Assembly: GCF_026341825.1 (NCBI RefSeq)
Contig: NZ_JAPENY010000001.1
Coordinates: 3,224,001 to 3,288,000 of the forward strand
Length of the DNA stretch: 64,000 nucleotides
Source of the DNA: Streptomyces sp. NBC_00620
GTDB taxonomy: Bacteria > Actinomycetota > Actinomycetes > Streptomycetales > Streptomycetaceae
Reading direction: 5' to 3'
The position numbers and the translations under genes were made by a program. Positions 1 through 8,870 of the stretch are shown in pieces. Under the pieces are notes generated by a model. The model ran no database searches. It was not told the DNA's origin and saw only the letters and a list, made by a program, of their open reading frames with translations. The first letter of the stretch is position 1. Each line of letters starts with the position of its first letter.

Positions 1-513
1 GGAAGGCCGCCCGAGGTGCGACTGCCGCCCCCGAAGCGGCCGTTGGGGGACGCGAAACCGCAGCGCCTCGACATCCCCTCGATGGGGGTGCAGGCGCCCG
101 TCGTGGCCCGCGGACTCGATCCGCAGGGCGCGATCGATCCGCCGCCCTTCGACCAGCCGGGTGTGGTCGGCTGGTACGGCGCCGGGGCGAAACCGGGGGC
201 GGCCGGGACCGCGCTCCTTGTGGGGCACGTCGACACCGAGACCCGGCCCGCGGTCTTCTACAAGCTCAGCGCGGTACGGCCGGGCGAGACCGTCCGGGTG
301 ATCCGCGATGACGGGACGGTCGCCGAGTTCACGGTGGACGACGTACGGGTCCTCTCCCGCGACCAGTTCGACGCCCAACAGGCCTACGGGACACGGCAGT
401 CGGGCCGCGCGGAGCTGAGGCTGATCACCTGCGGCGGCACCTTCGACGCGACGAGCCGCACCTATACGGCGAACGTGATCGTGTCGGCGTACCTCACCGG
501 AAGCGGACTCTGA
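1..513 (+). CDS. Class E/F-type sortase, 5' end cut by window edge
   Basis: A sortase-fold transpeptidase whose reading frame is open to base 1, so the N-terminus (normally a signal or membrane segment) lies outside the window. A GTG at 16 is in frame but is probably not the true start. The three catalytic residues of sortases are visible: His in GHVDT, Cys in LITCGG and Arg in SRTYTANV near the C-terminus. The small single domain with a Pro-rich lead fits the class E/F enzymes of actinobacteria, which act outside the membrane on cell-wall sorting signals. No LPxTG-type substrate gene is seen next to it, so its substrate is unknown. Confidence 0.85.
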   Translation, partial: GRPPEVRLPPPKRPLGDAKPQRLDIPSMGVQAPVVARGLDPQGAIDPPPFDQPGVVGWYGAGAKPGAAGTALLVGHVDTETRPAVFYKLSAVRPGETVRVIRDDGTVAEFTVDDVRVLSRDQFDAQQAYGTRQSGRAELRLITCGGTFDATSRTYTANVIVSAYLTGSGL

Positions 514-804
514 GCCCACCAGGGTCACCAGGCCCGCGAATTACCTGGCCCGGTCGACGACCGCTCCCCCGGAGCCGCCGACCGGGCTGGTCCTCGACCG
601 CGCGCGCACGGGCTGCGGGAGTAACCCGGCGTCCGGCACGGGAGGTACTGGGACCAATCCGCGAATATCGCGGTCCGGCCAACTGGCCGGGGGCTGGGGC
701 CGTTTGAGGCAACTGTAGAGGGGATCAGCGTTCCGGCCTAGAGGCTGTTTGACGCCAAGTCGACAGCCGGTGTCGCTGCGTAATCCGCGCAGGTGGACCG
801 TGCC

Positions 805-1572
805 TTATCGGGCCGTTTCCGGGCCCCCGCCCAGCTCGTCGCGGTCCACCGACCCCTCGATCACTCCCGTCGCGACCTCGTCGAGCGGCAGCCGGTGCCG
901 GCGCGCGTACTGGCGCAGCGTGAGGAACGCCTGATCGACCCCGGTGCTCCAGCGCTCGGCGAGCATGCCCTTGGCCTGCTCGATGCGTACGCGGCTGGAC
1001 AGGGCGCCCTGCAACTGCCCCGCCAGGGTGCGGTACTGGTCGTACACCCGGTGGTTCTGCAGCCCGACGGCCGCCGCGTCGGCGAGGACCTGGGCCAGCC
1101 GCACACTCCAGTCGTCCTCGGGCGGGTCGGTGTGCTCGGGCAGGGTGGGCACGAAGACGTTGAGCGCGCCGAGCAGGGTCTCCCGGCGGCGCAGCGGGAC
1201 CGCGAAGGTCGAGGCGATGTCGTGGCGCAGTGCCCGCTCCGTGAAGTCGGGCCAGCGGGAGGCGGCATGGGCGACGCTGATCGCGACGGGCGGGACCGGC
1301 CGTCCCGTGCCGTAGCTGTCCAGGCAGGGTCCGCCCTGGTGCTGGACGGCCATCAGGTCGAGCGCGATCTCCTGCCGGCGGCTGCTCACCGCGAGGGACA
1401 CCGCCTGGCCGCCGTCGATCAGCATGACACCGGCGGCCCGCGCACCCAGGATCTCCACGACGTGATCGGACAGGCGCTGCAGATAGTGCTCGGCGTCGAA
1501 ACTGTCGGACAGTGTGTCCGAGGCCTCAAGAAGGGCCGATGCCAGCAGCGTTTCCCGGGTACTCAGGTGCAT
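805..1572 (-). CDS. GAF and ANTAR domain regulator
   Basis: A 255-residue cytoplasmic regulator. The N-terminal two thirds form a GAF sensory domain (AAGVMLIDGG, then the STFAVPLRRR strand). The last 60 residues form an ANTAR RNA-binding domain (RIEQAKGMLAERW, with conserved Ala and hydrophobic positions). ANTAR proteins bind paired hairpins in nascent RNA and prevent termination. I chose the ATG at 1572 because a GGGGTAGGG ribosome site precedes it; the frame extends to a TTG at 1659 with no such site. No target hairpin pair was identified. It is convergent to the preceding sortase across about 290 bases that hold nothing I recognise. Confidence 0.85.
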   Translation of the reverse strand: MHLSTRETLLASALLEASDTLSDSFDAEHYLQRLSDHVVEILGARAAGVMLIDGGQAVSLAVSSRRQEIALDLMAVQHQGGPCLDSYGTGRPVPPVAISVAHAASRWPDFTERALRHDIASTFAVPLRRRETLLGALNVFVPTLPEHTDPPEDDWSVRLAQVLADAAAVGLQNHRVYDQYRTLAGQLQGALSSRVRIEQAKGMLAERWSTGVDQAFLTLRQYARRHRLPLDEVATGVIEGSVDRDELGGGPETAR

Positions 1573-1738
1573 GTGCCCTACCCCGATTCCGTTGTCCCGC
1601 GCCTTCCCGCTCAGCCCGTGCCTACCCGGAGGCCCGGAGCTGTAACAGCTCTCCACCAAGGGGTGGGCGATCTCGTGGGCGGCGCGAGACCTATGTCAGG
1701 ATTGACCCTTCGGACGAGTACACCCAAGGGGGAGTTGG

Positions 1739-2743
1739 ATGTACGGCAGTAGGCAGGCGGTGGCAGTGGCGGGGGCGGCACTGCTGCTCGCGGGGTGTTT
1801 CTCCTCGGGGGGCGACGGCGAGAAGGAAAACGGCTCCGGTGCCAAGGTCACACAACAGCCCAAGAACTCGGACCCGTTCTGGGTCAACCCGGACGGGAAC
1901 GCGGCCGCGCAGGTCGCCGCGTACGTGAAGGCAGGCAAGGACGACGACGCCGAGCAGATCCGCAAGATCGCCCAGCAGCCGACCGGTGAGTGGATCGGTC
2001 CGGAGAACCCGGAGCAGGAGGCGCGCGGCTTCACCGAGGCCGCCGAGAAGGCCGACCGGGACGCGATCCTGGTCCTCTACAACATCCCGCACCGCGACTG
2101 CGGCCAGTTCTCGCAGGGCGGCGCCGCCGACGGCAACGCCTACCGGACCTGGATCGACGGGGTCGCCAAGGGCATCGAGGACCGGCCCGCCACGGTGATC
2201 CTGGAGCCGGACGCCGTCCTGCACCTGGTCAACCAGTGCACCCCGGAGGAGTTCCACGAGGAGCGCTACGACCTTCTCAAGGGCGCCATCAGCACGCTCA
2301 AGGCCCTGAAGAACACGAAGGTGTACGTGGACGCGGGCAACGCGGGCTGGGGCCACCCCGACCAGATCTTCGAGCCGCTCCAGTGGGCGGGCATCGAGAC
2401 GGCCGACGGCTTCGCGGTCAACGTCTCGAACTTCTACACGACCGCGGCCTCCGTCGCGTACGGCAAACAGCTCTCGGCGAAGGTCGGCGGCAAGCCCTTC
2501 GTCATCGACACCAGCCGCAACGGCAACGGGCCGTACACGGAGGGCGAGGCCGACGAGAACTGGTGCAATCCGCCGGGCCGCGCGCTGGGCGAGACTCCGA
2601 CGACCAAGACCGTGGATCCGCTCGTCGACGCGTATCTGTGGGTCAAGCGGCCGGGGGAGTCGGACGGCGAGTGCAAGGGCGGGCCGAAGGCCGGTGAGTG
2701 GTGGGCGGATTACGCCCTGAAGCTGGCCGAGGCTTCCAAGTAG
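1739..2743 (+). CDS. cslZ: Secreted GH6 glucanase lipoprotein CslZ
   Basis: A 334-residue glycoside hydrolase family 6 enzyme that cuts beta-1,4-glucan. The start has a lipoprotein signal with lipobox LLAGC (Cys20), so it should be anchored outside the membrane. Both GH6 active-site blocks are present: YNIPHRDC with Asp120, and VILEPDA with Asp158; AGWGHPD is a further family block. The ATG at 1739 follows a GGGGGAG site. It faces the glxA-cslA operon tail to tail. In other streptomycetes the neighbouring GH6 gene is called cslZ and is thought to trim the glycan made by CslA. Assignment by family motifs plus context is strong. Confidence 0.9.
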   Translation: MYGSRQAVAVAGAALLLAGCFSSGGDGEKENGSGAKVTQQPKNSDPFWVNPDGNAAAQVAAYVKAGKDDDAEQIRKIAQQPTGEWIGPENPEQEARGFTEAAEKADRDAILVLYNIPHRDCGQFSQGGAADGNAYRTWIDGVAKGIEDRPATVILEPDAVLHLVNQCTPEEFHEERYDLLKGAISTLKALKNTKVYVDAGNAGWGHPDQIFEPLQWAGIETADGFAVNVSNFYTTAASVAYGKQLSAKVGGKPFVIDTSRNGNGPYTEGEADENWCNPPGRALGETPTTKTVDPLVDAYLWVKRPGESDGECKGGPKAGEWWADYALKLAEASK

Positions 2744-2747
2744 TTCG

Positions 2748-2796
2748 TACGTGACTGGGGGCGCCCTTCGAGGAGAAGGGCGCCCCCAGTCACGTA
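2748..2796. terminator. Bidirectional terminator between cslZ and glxA
   Basis: A perfect 21-bp inverted repeat (arms 2748-2768 and 2776-2796) with a 7-base loop, placed between two convergent genes. It begins 5 bases after the cslZ stop and ends 12 bases from the glxA stop. It lacks a long T-run, as is usual in streptomycetes. Confidence 0.85.
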
Positions 2797-2808
2797 ACTC
2801 TCAGGAGA

Positions 2809-4746
2809 TCAGGGCACCTTGACCCACTGAGCCTTGCTGGGCGTCCCCTGATCATCCGTCACGAACAGCATGTACCAGCCGGATTCGACCAGGTTCCGGT
2901 TCTTCGGCACCGTCACCGTGATGCCGTCTTTGGTCTTCTTCAGGTCCAGCGCGATGGACCGCTGGTCGGTGTCGGTGACATGGGTGGACGCGCTCGGCCG
3001 GATCAGCCGGGCGGTCTTTATCGACGAGGCGTGCTGCGTCTTGAAGGTTCCGGAGGCGCCGCGGGCGATCGTCTCCGGGCCGTCGGAGAGCGTGGGCTGC
3101 GAGCCGTGGAACAGGTACGGCGGCGTGTAGATCTCGATGCGCTGCTCGAACACGCCGGGCTTGGTGTTGGCCTCGTCGGAGTAGAGCGAGTCCGAGCCGA
3201 AGAACATCACGCGGCCGTCGGGCAGCAGCAGCGAGCCCGAGTGGTAGTTGCGGCCCACCAGCGGGTCGGCGACCCGGTTCAGCTCGCCCGACTTCGCGTC
3301 GTAGATCCGCGCCTGGAGGATGTTGGAGTCGCCGCGCCCGCGGTAGTCCTCCGAGCCGCCCGAGATCAGCACGCTGTCGTCGGGGAGGATCGAGGACTGC
3401 GGGTAGCGGGTGCCCTTCTCCAGTGACGGCCCGTTCACGAACTTCGGGTCGTCCGCCAGCAGGTCGATGATCCGGGTCTTCTCACTGGACTTGTTGGACT
3501 CGCCGACCCCGCCACCGCCGATGACCATGTACTTCTCGTCCTGCGCGGGCGGCAGCAACACCGTCCCGGAGGTCTCCAGGAGGTTCGGGTCGCTCATACC
3601 GGGCAGCTTGGTGAACTTGTTGGTGTCCACGTCCCAGATACCGGGGTCGCGGCCCACGTCATCGGGGCCGTAACCCGCGTTCGAGCCGGAGTAGAAGAGC
3701 TCGCCGGACTGCATCAGGGAGATCGCCGGGTAGGTCGGGAACTGCCGGATGCCCTCGGTGTACGTCCACTTCTTGGTCTTCGGGTCGAAGACCTCGTTCT
3801 TGCCCGGTACCAGCTGGCCGATCTCGTCCAGACCGGAGAGGCTGAGGATCTTGCCGTCCGAGAGGGTGGTCAGCGTCGGGTACCAGCGGGCCTCGTTCAT
3901 CGGGTCGACCTTGATGTACTTCTCGGCGACCGGATCGAACTCGTAGGCGTCCTTGATCCCCTGGAAGTCCTTCTTGTCCAGGGCGAGCTTCTCCGCTATG
4001 CCGTACGTGTTGCGGGCGTCGGTGCCGGTGAGGCCCTGGACGCGGTAGTTGTCCTGGGTGCCCGTCTCGTACTCGGTGCCGCTCTTCTGCGCCTCGACGT
4101 AGATACGGCCGAGGCCGGGGTCGTTGCGCAGGAACTCGCCGGTGTCCGGGTCGAAGACCTTCTTGGCGCGCGGGACGAGCACCGGGTCCTTCGACACGAA
4201 GGTCTTGCCGTTCTCCTTGCCGGTGAACTTGGTGCCCGCGGGCAGGGTGATCGGCTCGTCCGGGTTCTCGTTGTGCACCACCATCAGGCCGCCGGCCTTG
4301 GTGACGTCACCCTTCATCTTCTCGTAGCGCTTGGTGCCGCCCGCGATCAGCAGATTGCCGTTGGCGAGCTGGGTGTGGCCGGTGCAGAAGAGGTCGGCCG
4401 GTGTCGGGACCTTCTTGATGGTGCCCTCGACCGGGTCCCAGATCCGGGTGTCGAACTTCTTCGCGTCGAAGTTGTCCTGGTCGTTGCCGGAGCCCGCGAT
4501 CAGCAGGATCTTGCCGGTGTGCAGCAGGGCCGCGTGGATGGTGTTCTGGCGGAACTCCTCGGGGAAGTCGATGACGTCCCAGTGGCCGTTCTCGGCCTTG
4601 TACTCCGGCTTGTTGATCTTGTACTGGTGGTACTGCTCCGTCCCGAAGCGATACAGCCACGGGCCGTTCATCCCGGCCAGCGCGAGAACCACCGCCGCGC
4701 CTATCGCAAGACGACGGGCACGGCGGCGGCTGGCACCGTCTTTCAT
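2809..4746 (-). CDS. glxA: Copper radical oxidase GlxA
   Basis: A 645-residue galactose-oxidase-like enzyme. One N-terminal membrane segment (about residues 11-26) anchors a large extracellular Kelch propeller. By alignment in mind with galactose oxidase, the Cys-Tyr cofactor pair is Cys121 (LFCTGH) and Tyr289 (ARWYPT), with Trp288 beside it. The other copper ligands are Tyr501-His502 (RNYHSGS) and His589 (STHVTDTDQR). All are intact. The gene overlaps cslA by the four bases ATGA, so the two are translationally coupled. In S. lividans GlxA and CslA together deposit a glycan at hyphal tips and are needed for development under copper control; that role is known from the family. Confidence 0.95.
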   Translation of the reverse strand: MKDGASRRRARRLAIGAAVVLALAGMNGPWLYRFGTEQYHQYKINKPEYKAENGHWDVIDFPEEFRQNTIHAALLHTGKILLIAGSGNDQDNFDAKKFDTRIWDPVEGTIKKVPTPADLFCTGHTQLANGNLLIAGGTKRYEKMKGDVTKAGGLMVVHNENPDEPITLPAGTKFTGKENGKTFVSKDPVLVPRAKKVFDPDTGEFLRNDPGLGRIYVEAQKSGTEYETGTQDNYRVQGLTGTDARNTYGIAEKLALDKKDFQGIKDAYEFDPVAEKYIKVDPMNEARWYPTLTTLSDGKILSLSGLDEIGQLVPGKNEVFDPKTKKWTYTEGIRQFPTYPAISLMQSGELFYSGSNAGYGPDDVGRDPGIWDVDTNKFTKLPGMSDPNLLETSGTVLLPPAQDEKYMVIGGGGVGESNKSSEKTRIIDLLADDPKFVNGPSLEKGTRYPQSSILPDDSVLISGGSEDYRGRGDSNILQARIYDAKSGELNRVADPLVGRNYHSGSLLLPDGRVMFFGSDSLYSDEANTKPGVFEQRIEIYTPPYLFHGSQPTLSDGPETIARGASGTFKTQHASSIKTARLIRPSASTHVTDTDQRSIALDLKKTKDGITVTVPKNRNLVESGWYMLFVTDDQGTPSKAQWVKVP

Positions 4747-6701
4747 TTCTTATGTCCCCCAAGGGAAATCTGCATGGTCTGGTCGTTCCCACCGTTCGCG
4801 GCGGCCCAGTGGGGCTTGTGCTGCGGGGCGTGCGGGCCGTGCTGCTCCTGCTGGGGAACCGAGGCCTGCGGTGGCAGCGGTGCCGGCTCGGCGGCTTCCG
4901 CCGCGTGCTTGGGCTTCTTCCTGTCCTGCCGCATCGTCCAGCGCCAGGCGAAGATCGGCGAGGCGGTTATCAGCAGGGCGAAGGTGGCCCAGATGATCAT
5001 CGCGGGGTGGGAGTGCCCGAGCAGGACGCCGGCGGTGATCGAGCCGGCGAAGACCAGGATGAAGAACAGGTGGATCCGGAAGGTCCCGAACAGCGTGTCG
5101 GGGCTCGCCGAGTCGCCCTTGGGGGTCACCACGAACTTGCTCTTGCGGCGCAGTACGGCGTCCATGAGCGAGCGGGCGTAGATCGGTGCGGACAGCGCCG
5201 ACATCATCATGCCCGCCACGCCGCCGCTGCCCTCGGGCTCGTGCGGCGAGACGTTGTGGCGGCGGTTCCAGATGTAGAGCCCGATCTGCAGCGCGGACGC
5301 GTTGCCGTACAGCATCAGCCAGACCGTCGGGTCGATGTTCACACCCGATGCGCCCAGGCCCAGGAACAGGGCGCAACTCAGCGCCGCGAGGATCCAGTTG
5401 AGGGCCGACATCGGGTAGAAGATGATCATCATCGTGTAGTTGAAGAGCTTGCTCGGCGGCAGCGAGTAGAAGCCCTTCCAGTACTGCTTGAGGATCGTCT
5501 CGTACGTCCCCCGCGACCAGCGCAGCTGCTGGGTGAAGAAGTCCGTCCAGGCGTTGGGACCCTCGCCGACCGCGAGCACGTCCGGCGTGTAGACCGAGCG
5601 CCACTTCTTGCCGGTGGCCGGGTTCTTGGCGCGGTGGATCTCGAAGCCGGTCGCCATGTCCTCGGTGATCGAGTCGTACAGACCGCCGATCTGCTTCAGC
5701 GCCTTGATGCGTACGGCGTTGGAGGTGCCCACGAACATCGGGGAGCCGTAGGCGTTTCCGGCGCGCTGGATCAGGGCGTGGAAGAGGAACTGCTGGGACT
5801 CGGCGGCCTTGGTGATGACGTTGTCGTAGTTGCCGTACACCTGCGGGCCGATGACGAAGCCGACGTCCGGGTCGCGGAAGAAGCCGAGCATCCGCTCCAG
5901 GTAGTTGGGCAGCGGCACATGGTCGGTGTCGACCGAGGCGAAGAAGTCGTAGTCGCCGCCGTGCGCGTCCAGCCAGGCGTTGTAGTTGCCGTGCTTGGTC
6001 TTGGCGCGGTGCGGGCCCTTGGGCATGTTCCACTTCGCGATGCCCTTGCGGGAGAAGTGGTGCACACCCAGGCGCGCGCAGACCTCCTTCACCTCCGGGT
6101 CGTCCCCCTCGTCCAGGAGCCAGATGTGCAGAAGACCCCGGTGGCGGATCTTGACGGCCGCCTCCAGGGTCTTCGTCACCATGGCGAGGGGCTCCTTGCC
6201 GGGTACGAACGAGGTGAGGAAGGCGACTCTCGTGCCGGTCTCGGGCACCACCGGGATGGGGTCGCGGGCGACCAGGGTGGCGTGCGCGTTCGACAGCACG
6301 TTCAGGCAGCGGAAGAGCTCGATCAGGCCGATCGAGACCAGCATCACGATGTCGAGGGCCGGCAGGAAGTCGTACGCGGGATAGTCGCGTTCCGTCCAGT
6401 GCGCGGGCTGGAGCAGCCAGGTCAGCAGCACCAGCGAGAGCAGCGGAGCGGCACCCAGCATGAGCGCGGCCCGTATGCGGTGCGGCTCCTGCGACAGCAG
6501 TGAGCGGTACTGCACCTTGTACGGCTTGTTCGGATCGGGCTGTGTGAGGGGTCCCGCGAGCCGGCTGTAGTGCTCGTAGTCGTATCTCGGCAGCGTCTTC
6601 TTGATCCTGCGGAAGCCGCCGGTCCGGTGCGACGGCACCCTGAGCTGGGTTGTTTCGGACGGGTCGAAGTTCTGCCGGGCGCCGGTCGGCGTCGACGTCA
6701 T
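4743..6701 (-). CDS. cslA: Cellulose-synthase-like glycosyltransferase CslA
   Basis: A 652-residue family GT2 processive synthase in the membrane. Membrane segments lie near residues 78-100, 112-140, 424-450, 460-478 and 545-600. Between them is the catalytic domain with DTD (258-260), TED (346-348) and QQLRW (391-395), the D,D,D,QxxRW set of processive beta-glycan synthases. The N-terminal 70 residues are hydrophilic, and the C-terminus is rich in Pro, Gln and His. The ATG at 6701 has a run of G as ribosome site. It is the first gene of the cslA-glxA operon. The product is a tip-associated glycan; whether the sugar is glucose or GlcNAc cannot be told from sequence. Confidence 0.95.
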   Translation of the reverse strand: MTSTPTGARQNFDPSETTQLRVPSHRTGGFRRIKKTLPRYDYEHYSRLAGPLTQPDPNKPYKVQYRSLLSQEPHRIRAALMLGAAPLLSLVLLTWLLQPAHWTERDYPAYDFLPALDIVMLVSIGLIELFRCLNVLSNAHATLVARDPIPVVPETGTRVAFLTSFVPGKEPLAMVTKTLEAAVKIRHRGLLHIWLLDEGDDPEVKEVCARLGVHHFSRKGIAKWNMPKGPHRAKTKHGNYNAWLDAHGGDYDFFASVDTDHVPLPNYLERMLGFFRDPDVGFVIGPQVYGNYDNVITKAAESQQFLFHALIQRAGNAYGSPMFVGTSNAVRIKALKQIGGLYDSITEDMATGFEIHRAKNPATGKKWRSVYTPDVLAVGEGPNAWTDFFTQQLRWSRGTYETILKQYWKGFYSLPPSKLFNYTMMIIFYPMSALNWILAALSCALFLGLGASGVNIDPTVWLMLYGNASALQIGLYIWNRRHNVSPHEPEGSGGVAGMMMSALSAPIYARSLMDAVLRRKSKFVVTPKGDSASPDTLFGTFRIHLFFILVFAGSITAGVLLGHSHPAMIIWATFALLITASPIFAWRWTMRQDRKKPKHAAEAAEPAPLPPQASVPQQEQHGPHAPQHKPHWAAANGGNDQTMQISLGGHKK

Positions 6702-6929
6702 GAGTCATCCCCCCGCACGCGGATGCCCGCGTGTTCGTCGGTTCAGTCGTCCGCTCGGGTCCCCCTAGACCGTCCCGGACGCATCACTGGCAGGCCAGCG
6801 TCACCACATCATCTCCATAAGACAGACATGGAACGACGACCTTCCGGTTGCATGATGCCCCCCTCGGCATCTGTTCATGAACCGGGGCCCCCAACTTCCC
6901 CGTCATATACGCAACCGACCTTGCCCCCA

Positions 6930-6948
6930 ACTGTCAGTTATCGACAGT
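6930..6948. promoter_or_regulatory. Inverted repeat upstream of cslA
   Basis: ACTGTC and GACAGT arms separated by 7 bases, about 230 bases before the cslA start. It could be an operator; no regulator is assigned. This is seen in sequence only. Confidence 0.35.
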
Positions 6949-7068
6949 CCCTTGAAGCCCAGGGTTCTACGCCTTACATCATGATCGCAAGATGCGAAAC
7001 GCGGTGTTAACCGGTCATACGCGCTAATTGGGACGCGTGTACGACGAAGGGGTTGTAGTGGCATATGA

Positions 7069-7102
7069 CGGAGGGCCCCTCGCTGCTGCGAGTGGCCCTC
7101 CG
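7069..7102 (-). terminator. Terminator after first tRNA-Lys
   Basis: Two 14-base arms (7069-7082 and 7089-7102) pair with one mismatch. It lies 5 bases beyond the 3' end of the minus-strand tRNA. Confidence 0.7.
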
Positions 7103-7107
7103 GTCTG

Positions 7108-7181
7108 TGCGCCGCCAGGGACTCGAACCCCGGACCCGCTGATTAAGAGTCAGCTGCTCTAACCAACTGAGCTAGCGGCGC
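7108..7181 (-). tRNA. tRNA-Lys (CTT), copy 1
   Basis: A 74-nt cloverleaf: acceptor GCGCCGC pairing with GCGGCGC, D-arm, anticodon loop CTCTTAA giving anticodon CTT, and T-loop TTCGAGT. The discriminator base is A and CCA is not encoded. It is identical to the copies at 17374 and 31523. It reads AAG, the main lysine codon in GC-rich streptomycetes. Confidence 0.97.
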
Positions 7182-7358
7182 GCGCCGACCCGGGGAACTC
7201 TACCCGACCGGGATGGGTGCCCCGGACCCCGGCGGTCCCCTTGGCGTGCACGCCCTGTACATCATTCGGACCGTCAACATGCGACACCGGATGACAGTTG
7301 AGAAACTGCGCCTGTGCAGAAGCGCGGAGATTTCGACCTGGAGTGTGAGGGGAATCGC

Positions 7359-8786
7359 ATGAAGGCTCCGGTATTCGAGGAATTCGATGCCGCGAGCGAC
7401 TGCGACTGCCCCGGATGCGTGCACTGGCGACGCGTCATGCCCTATTCCTCTTCCCCTGCCTCTTCCCCTCCCTCTTTCCTTTCCTCCCTTTCCGGTCCCG
7501 TGGGCCGTCCGGCGGCCCGCAGGGCTCTCGTCCTGGCCGCGGCGGCCGGCACCGTCCTCGGCGCGGGCCCGCCGATGACGGCGGTCGCGGCAGCCCATGG
7601 ACCCGCCCGGCCCGGCATCCCCGCAGGTGACGAGCCCGACACCCCGCAAGGCAGCAAGGCCCCGCTGCACGGTCCGGCGGGAAAACCGGCGGCCCACGGA
7701 AAGCCCGGCACCGTCTCCAAGGCACCCGCGACCACCCGGGCCGAGATCATCAACCGGGCGAAGACATGGATCGACGCGGAAGTGCCGTACAGCATGAGCG
7801 AGTACTGGTCGGACGGCTACCGGCAGGACTGCTCCGGCTTTGTCTCGATGGCCTGGAACCTGCCGGGCAACGAATGGACGGGCAGCCTCGACACGCTCGG
7901 CGTACGCATTAAACGTGAGCAGCTCCAGCCCGGCGACATTCTTCTCTTCCACAATCCGGCGAACCCCGAGAAAGGCTCGCACGTCGTCATTTTCGGCGGC
8001 TGGACGGACTACACGCACACCTATTACGTCGCGTACGAGGCGGCACCCCCGCACGCCCGGAAGCAGGCCACCCCGTACCCGTACTGGAGCAACGAGGACC
8101 GCTATCTGGCCTACCGCTACAAGGGGCTGACGGAGAGCGCGAGCGGGGCGAAGCCGTCGGCGCCCAAGGCGCCCAGCCGCTACCCGGGGGCCGTCTACTT
8201 CGGGCCCGGCGCGAACAACAAGTACGTCACCCAGCTGGGCCGGCTCCTCGTGGAGCGCGGCGCGGCCCGCTTCTACACCTCGGGTCCCGGCCCCCGCTGG
8301 TCGACCGCGGACCGGCGGGCCACCCAGGCGTTCCAGCGGGCGCAGGGCTGGACGGGAGCGGCGGCGGACGGGCTGCCGGGGAAGCTGACCTGGTCCTACC
8401 TGGTGGGCAAGAAGGGCAAGGACATTCCTCCGGCGGACGTTCCTCAGGAGGACATTCCCCCGGAGGACATTCCGCTCGGGGGCAGCCCCGGGCAGACGGG
8501 GGCGCACGGCCCGGGACCGCACGGATCGGGCGCCTCCTCGCACGGGGTGCCCGGCTATCCGGGGCGCGGGATGTTCCGGCCGGGGGCGAACAACGCACAC
8601 GTCAGCCGGCTGGGAAAGCAGCTGGTCAAGAAGGGGTTCGGCAAGTACTACAGCTCGGGTCCGGGACCCCGTTGGGGCGAGGCGGACCGGCGCAACGTCG
8701 AGGCGTTCCAGCGGGCGCAGGGCTGGCGCGGCGGGGCGGCGGACGGCTACCCGGGGCCGGAGACCTGGCGGCGGCTCTTCTCCTGA
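7359..8786 (+). CDS. Secreted NlpC/P60-like protein with two peptidoglycan-binding domains
   Basis: A 475-residue exported protein. After a long charged lead with a Cys pair (CDCPGC) comes a signal-like stretch ending near AVAAAHGP. Next is an NlpC/P60-type cysteine peptidase core with Cys in RQDCSGF and His in KGSHVVIF. Two copies of a peptidoglycan-binding type 1 domain follow (each with FGPGANN/FRPGANN, SGPGPRW and AFQRAQGW), joined by an acidic Pro/Asp linker with short repeats. The ATG at 7359 has GAGGGGA before it. It probably remodels wall peptidoglycan beside the CslA/GlxA machine. It runs in the same direction as the SPFH and AA10 genes. Confidence 0.85.
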   Translation: MKAPVFEEFDAASDCDCPGCVHWRRVMPYSSSPASSPPSFLSSLSGPVGRPAARRALVLAAAAGTVLGAGPPMTAVAAAHGPARPGIPAGDEPDTPQGSKAPLHGPAGKPAAHGKPGTVSKAPATTRAEIINRAKTWIDAEVPYSMSEYWSDGYRQDCSGFVSMAWNLPGNEWTGSLDTLGVRIKREQLQPGDILLFHNPANPEKGSHVVIFGGWTDYTHTYYVAYEAAPPHARKQATPYPYWSNEDRYLAYRYKGLTESASGAKPSAPKAPSRYPGAVYFGPGANNKYVTQLGRLLVERGAARFYTSGPGPRWSTADRRATQAFQRAQGWTGAAADGLPGKLTWSYLVGKKGKDIPPADVPQEDIPPEDIPLGGSPGQTGAHGPGPHGSGASSHGVPGYPGRGMFRPGANNAHVSRLGKQLVKKGFGKYYSSGPGPRWGEADRRNVEAFQRAQGWRGGAADGYPGPETWRRLFS

Positions 8787-8870
8787 ATCCTTCCCGGCTT
8801 CATCGTTTCCCGGCTTCACCGTTTCTCGACTTCTCATGAATCTTCCAGGCGCGGAGGCATGGAGGCAGGT

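Larger units (their letters stand above)
6702..7107. other. Upstream region of cslA, no gene
   Basis: About 400 bases between the cslA start and the first tRNA-Lys. It is locally AT-richer than the surroundings, which fits promoter function. It holds one inverted repeat at 6930-6948 and the tRNA terminator at 7069-7102. Short open frames here show no codon bias and I do not accept them. Confidence 0.6.

Noticed and set aside
514..804. Small minus-strand frame at 494-712
   Set aside because: Arg/Gly/Pro shadow with no ribosome site, overlapping the sortase end.
4752..6503. 583-codon frame antisense to cslA
   Set aside because: cslA has complete GT2 motifs on the other strand; the antisense product is Val/Asp/Arg low-complexity.
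6570..7010. 146-codon plus-strand frame upstream of cslA
   Set aside because: Overlaps the cslA start antisense, uses many rare codons and has no recognisable content.
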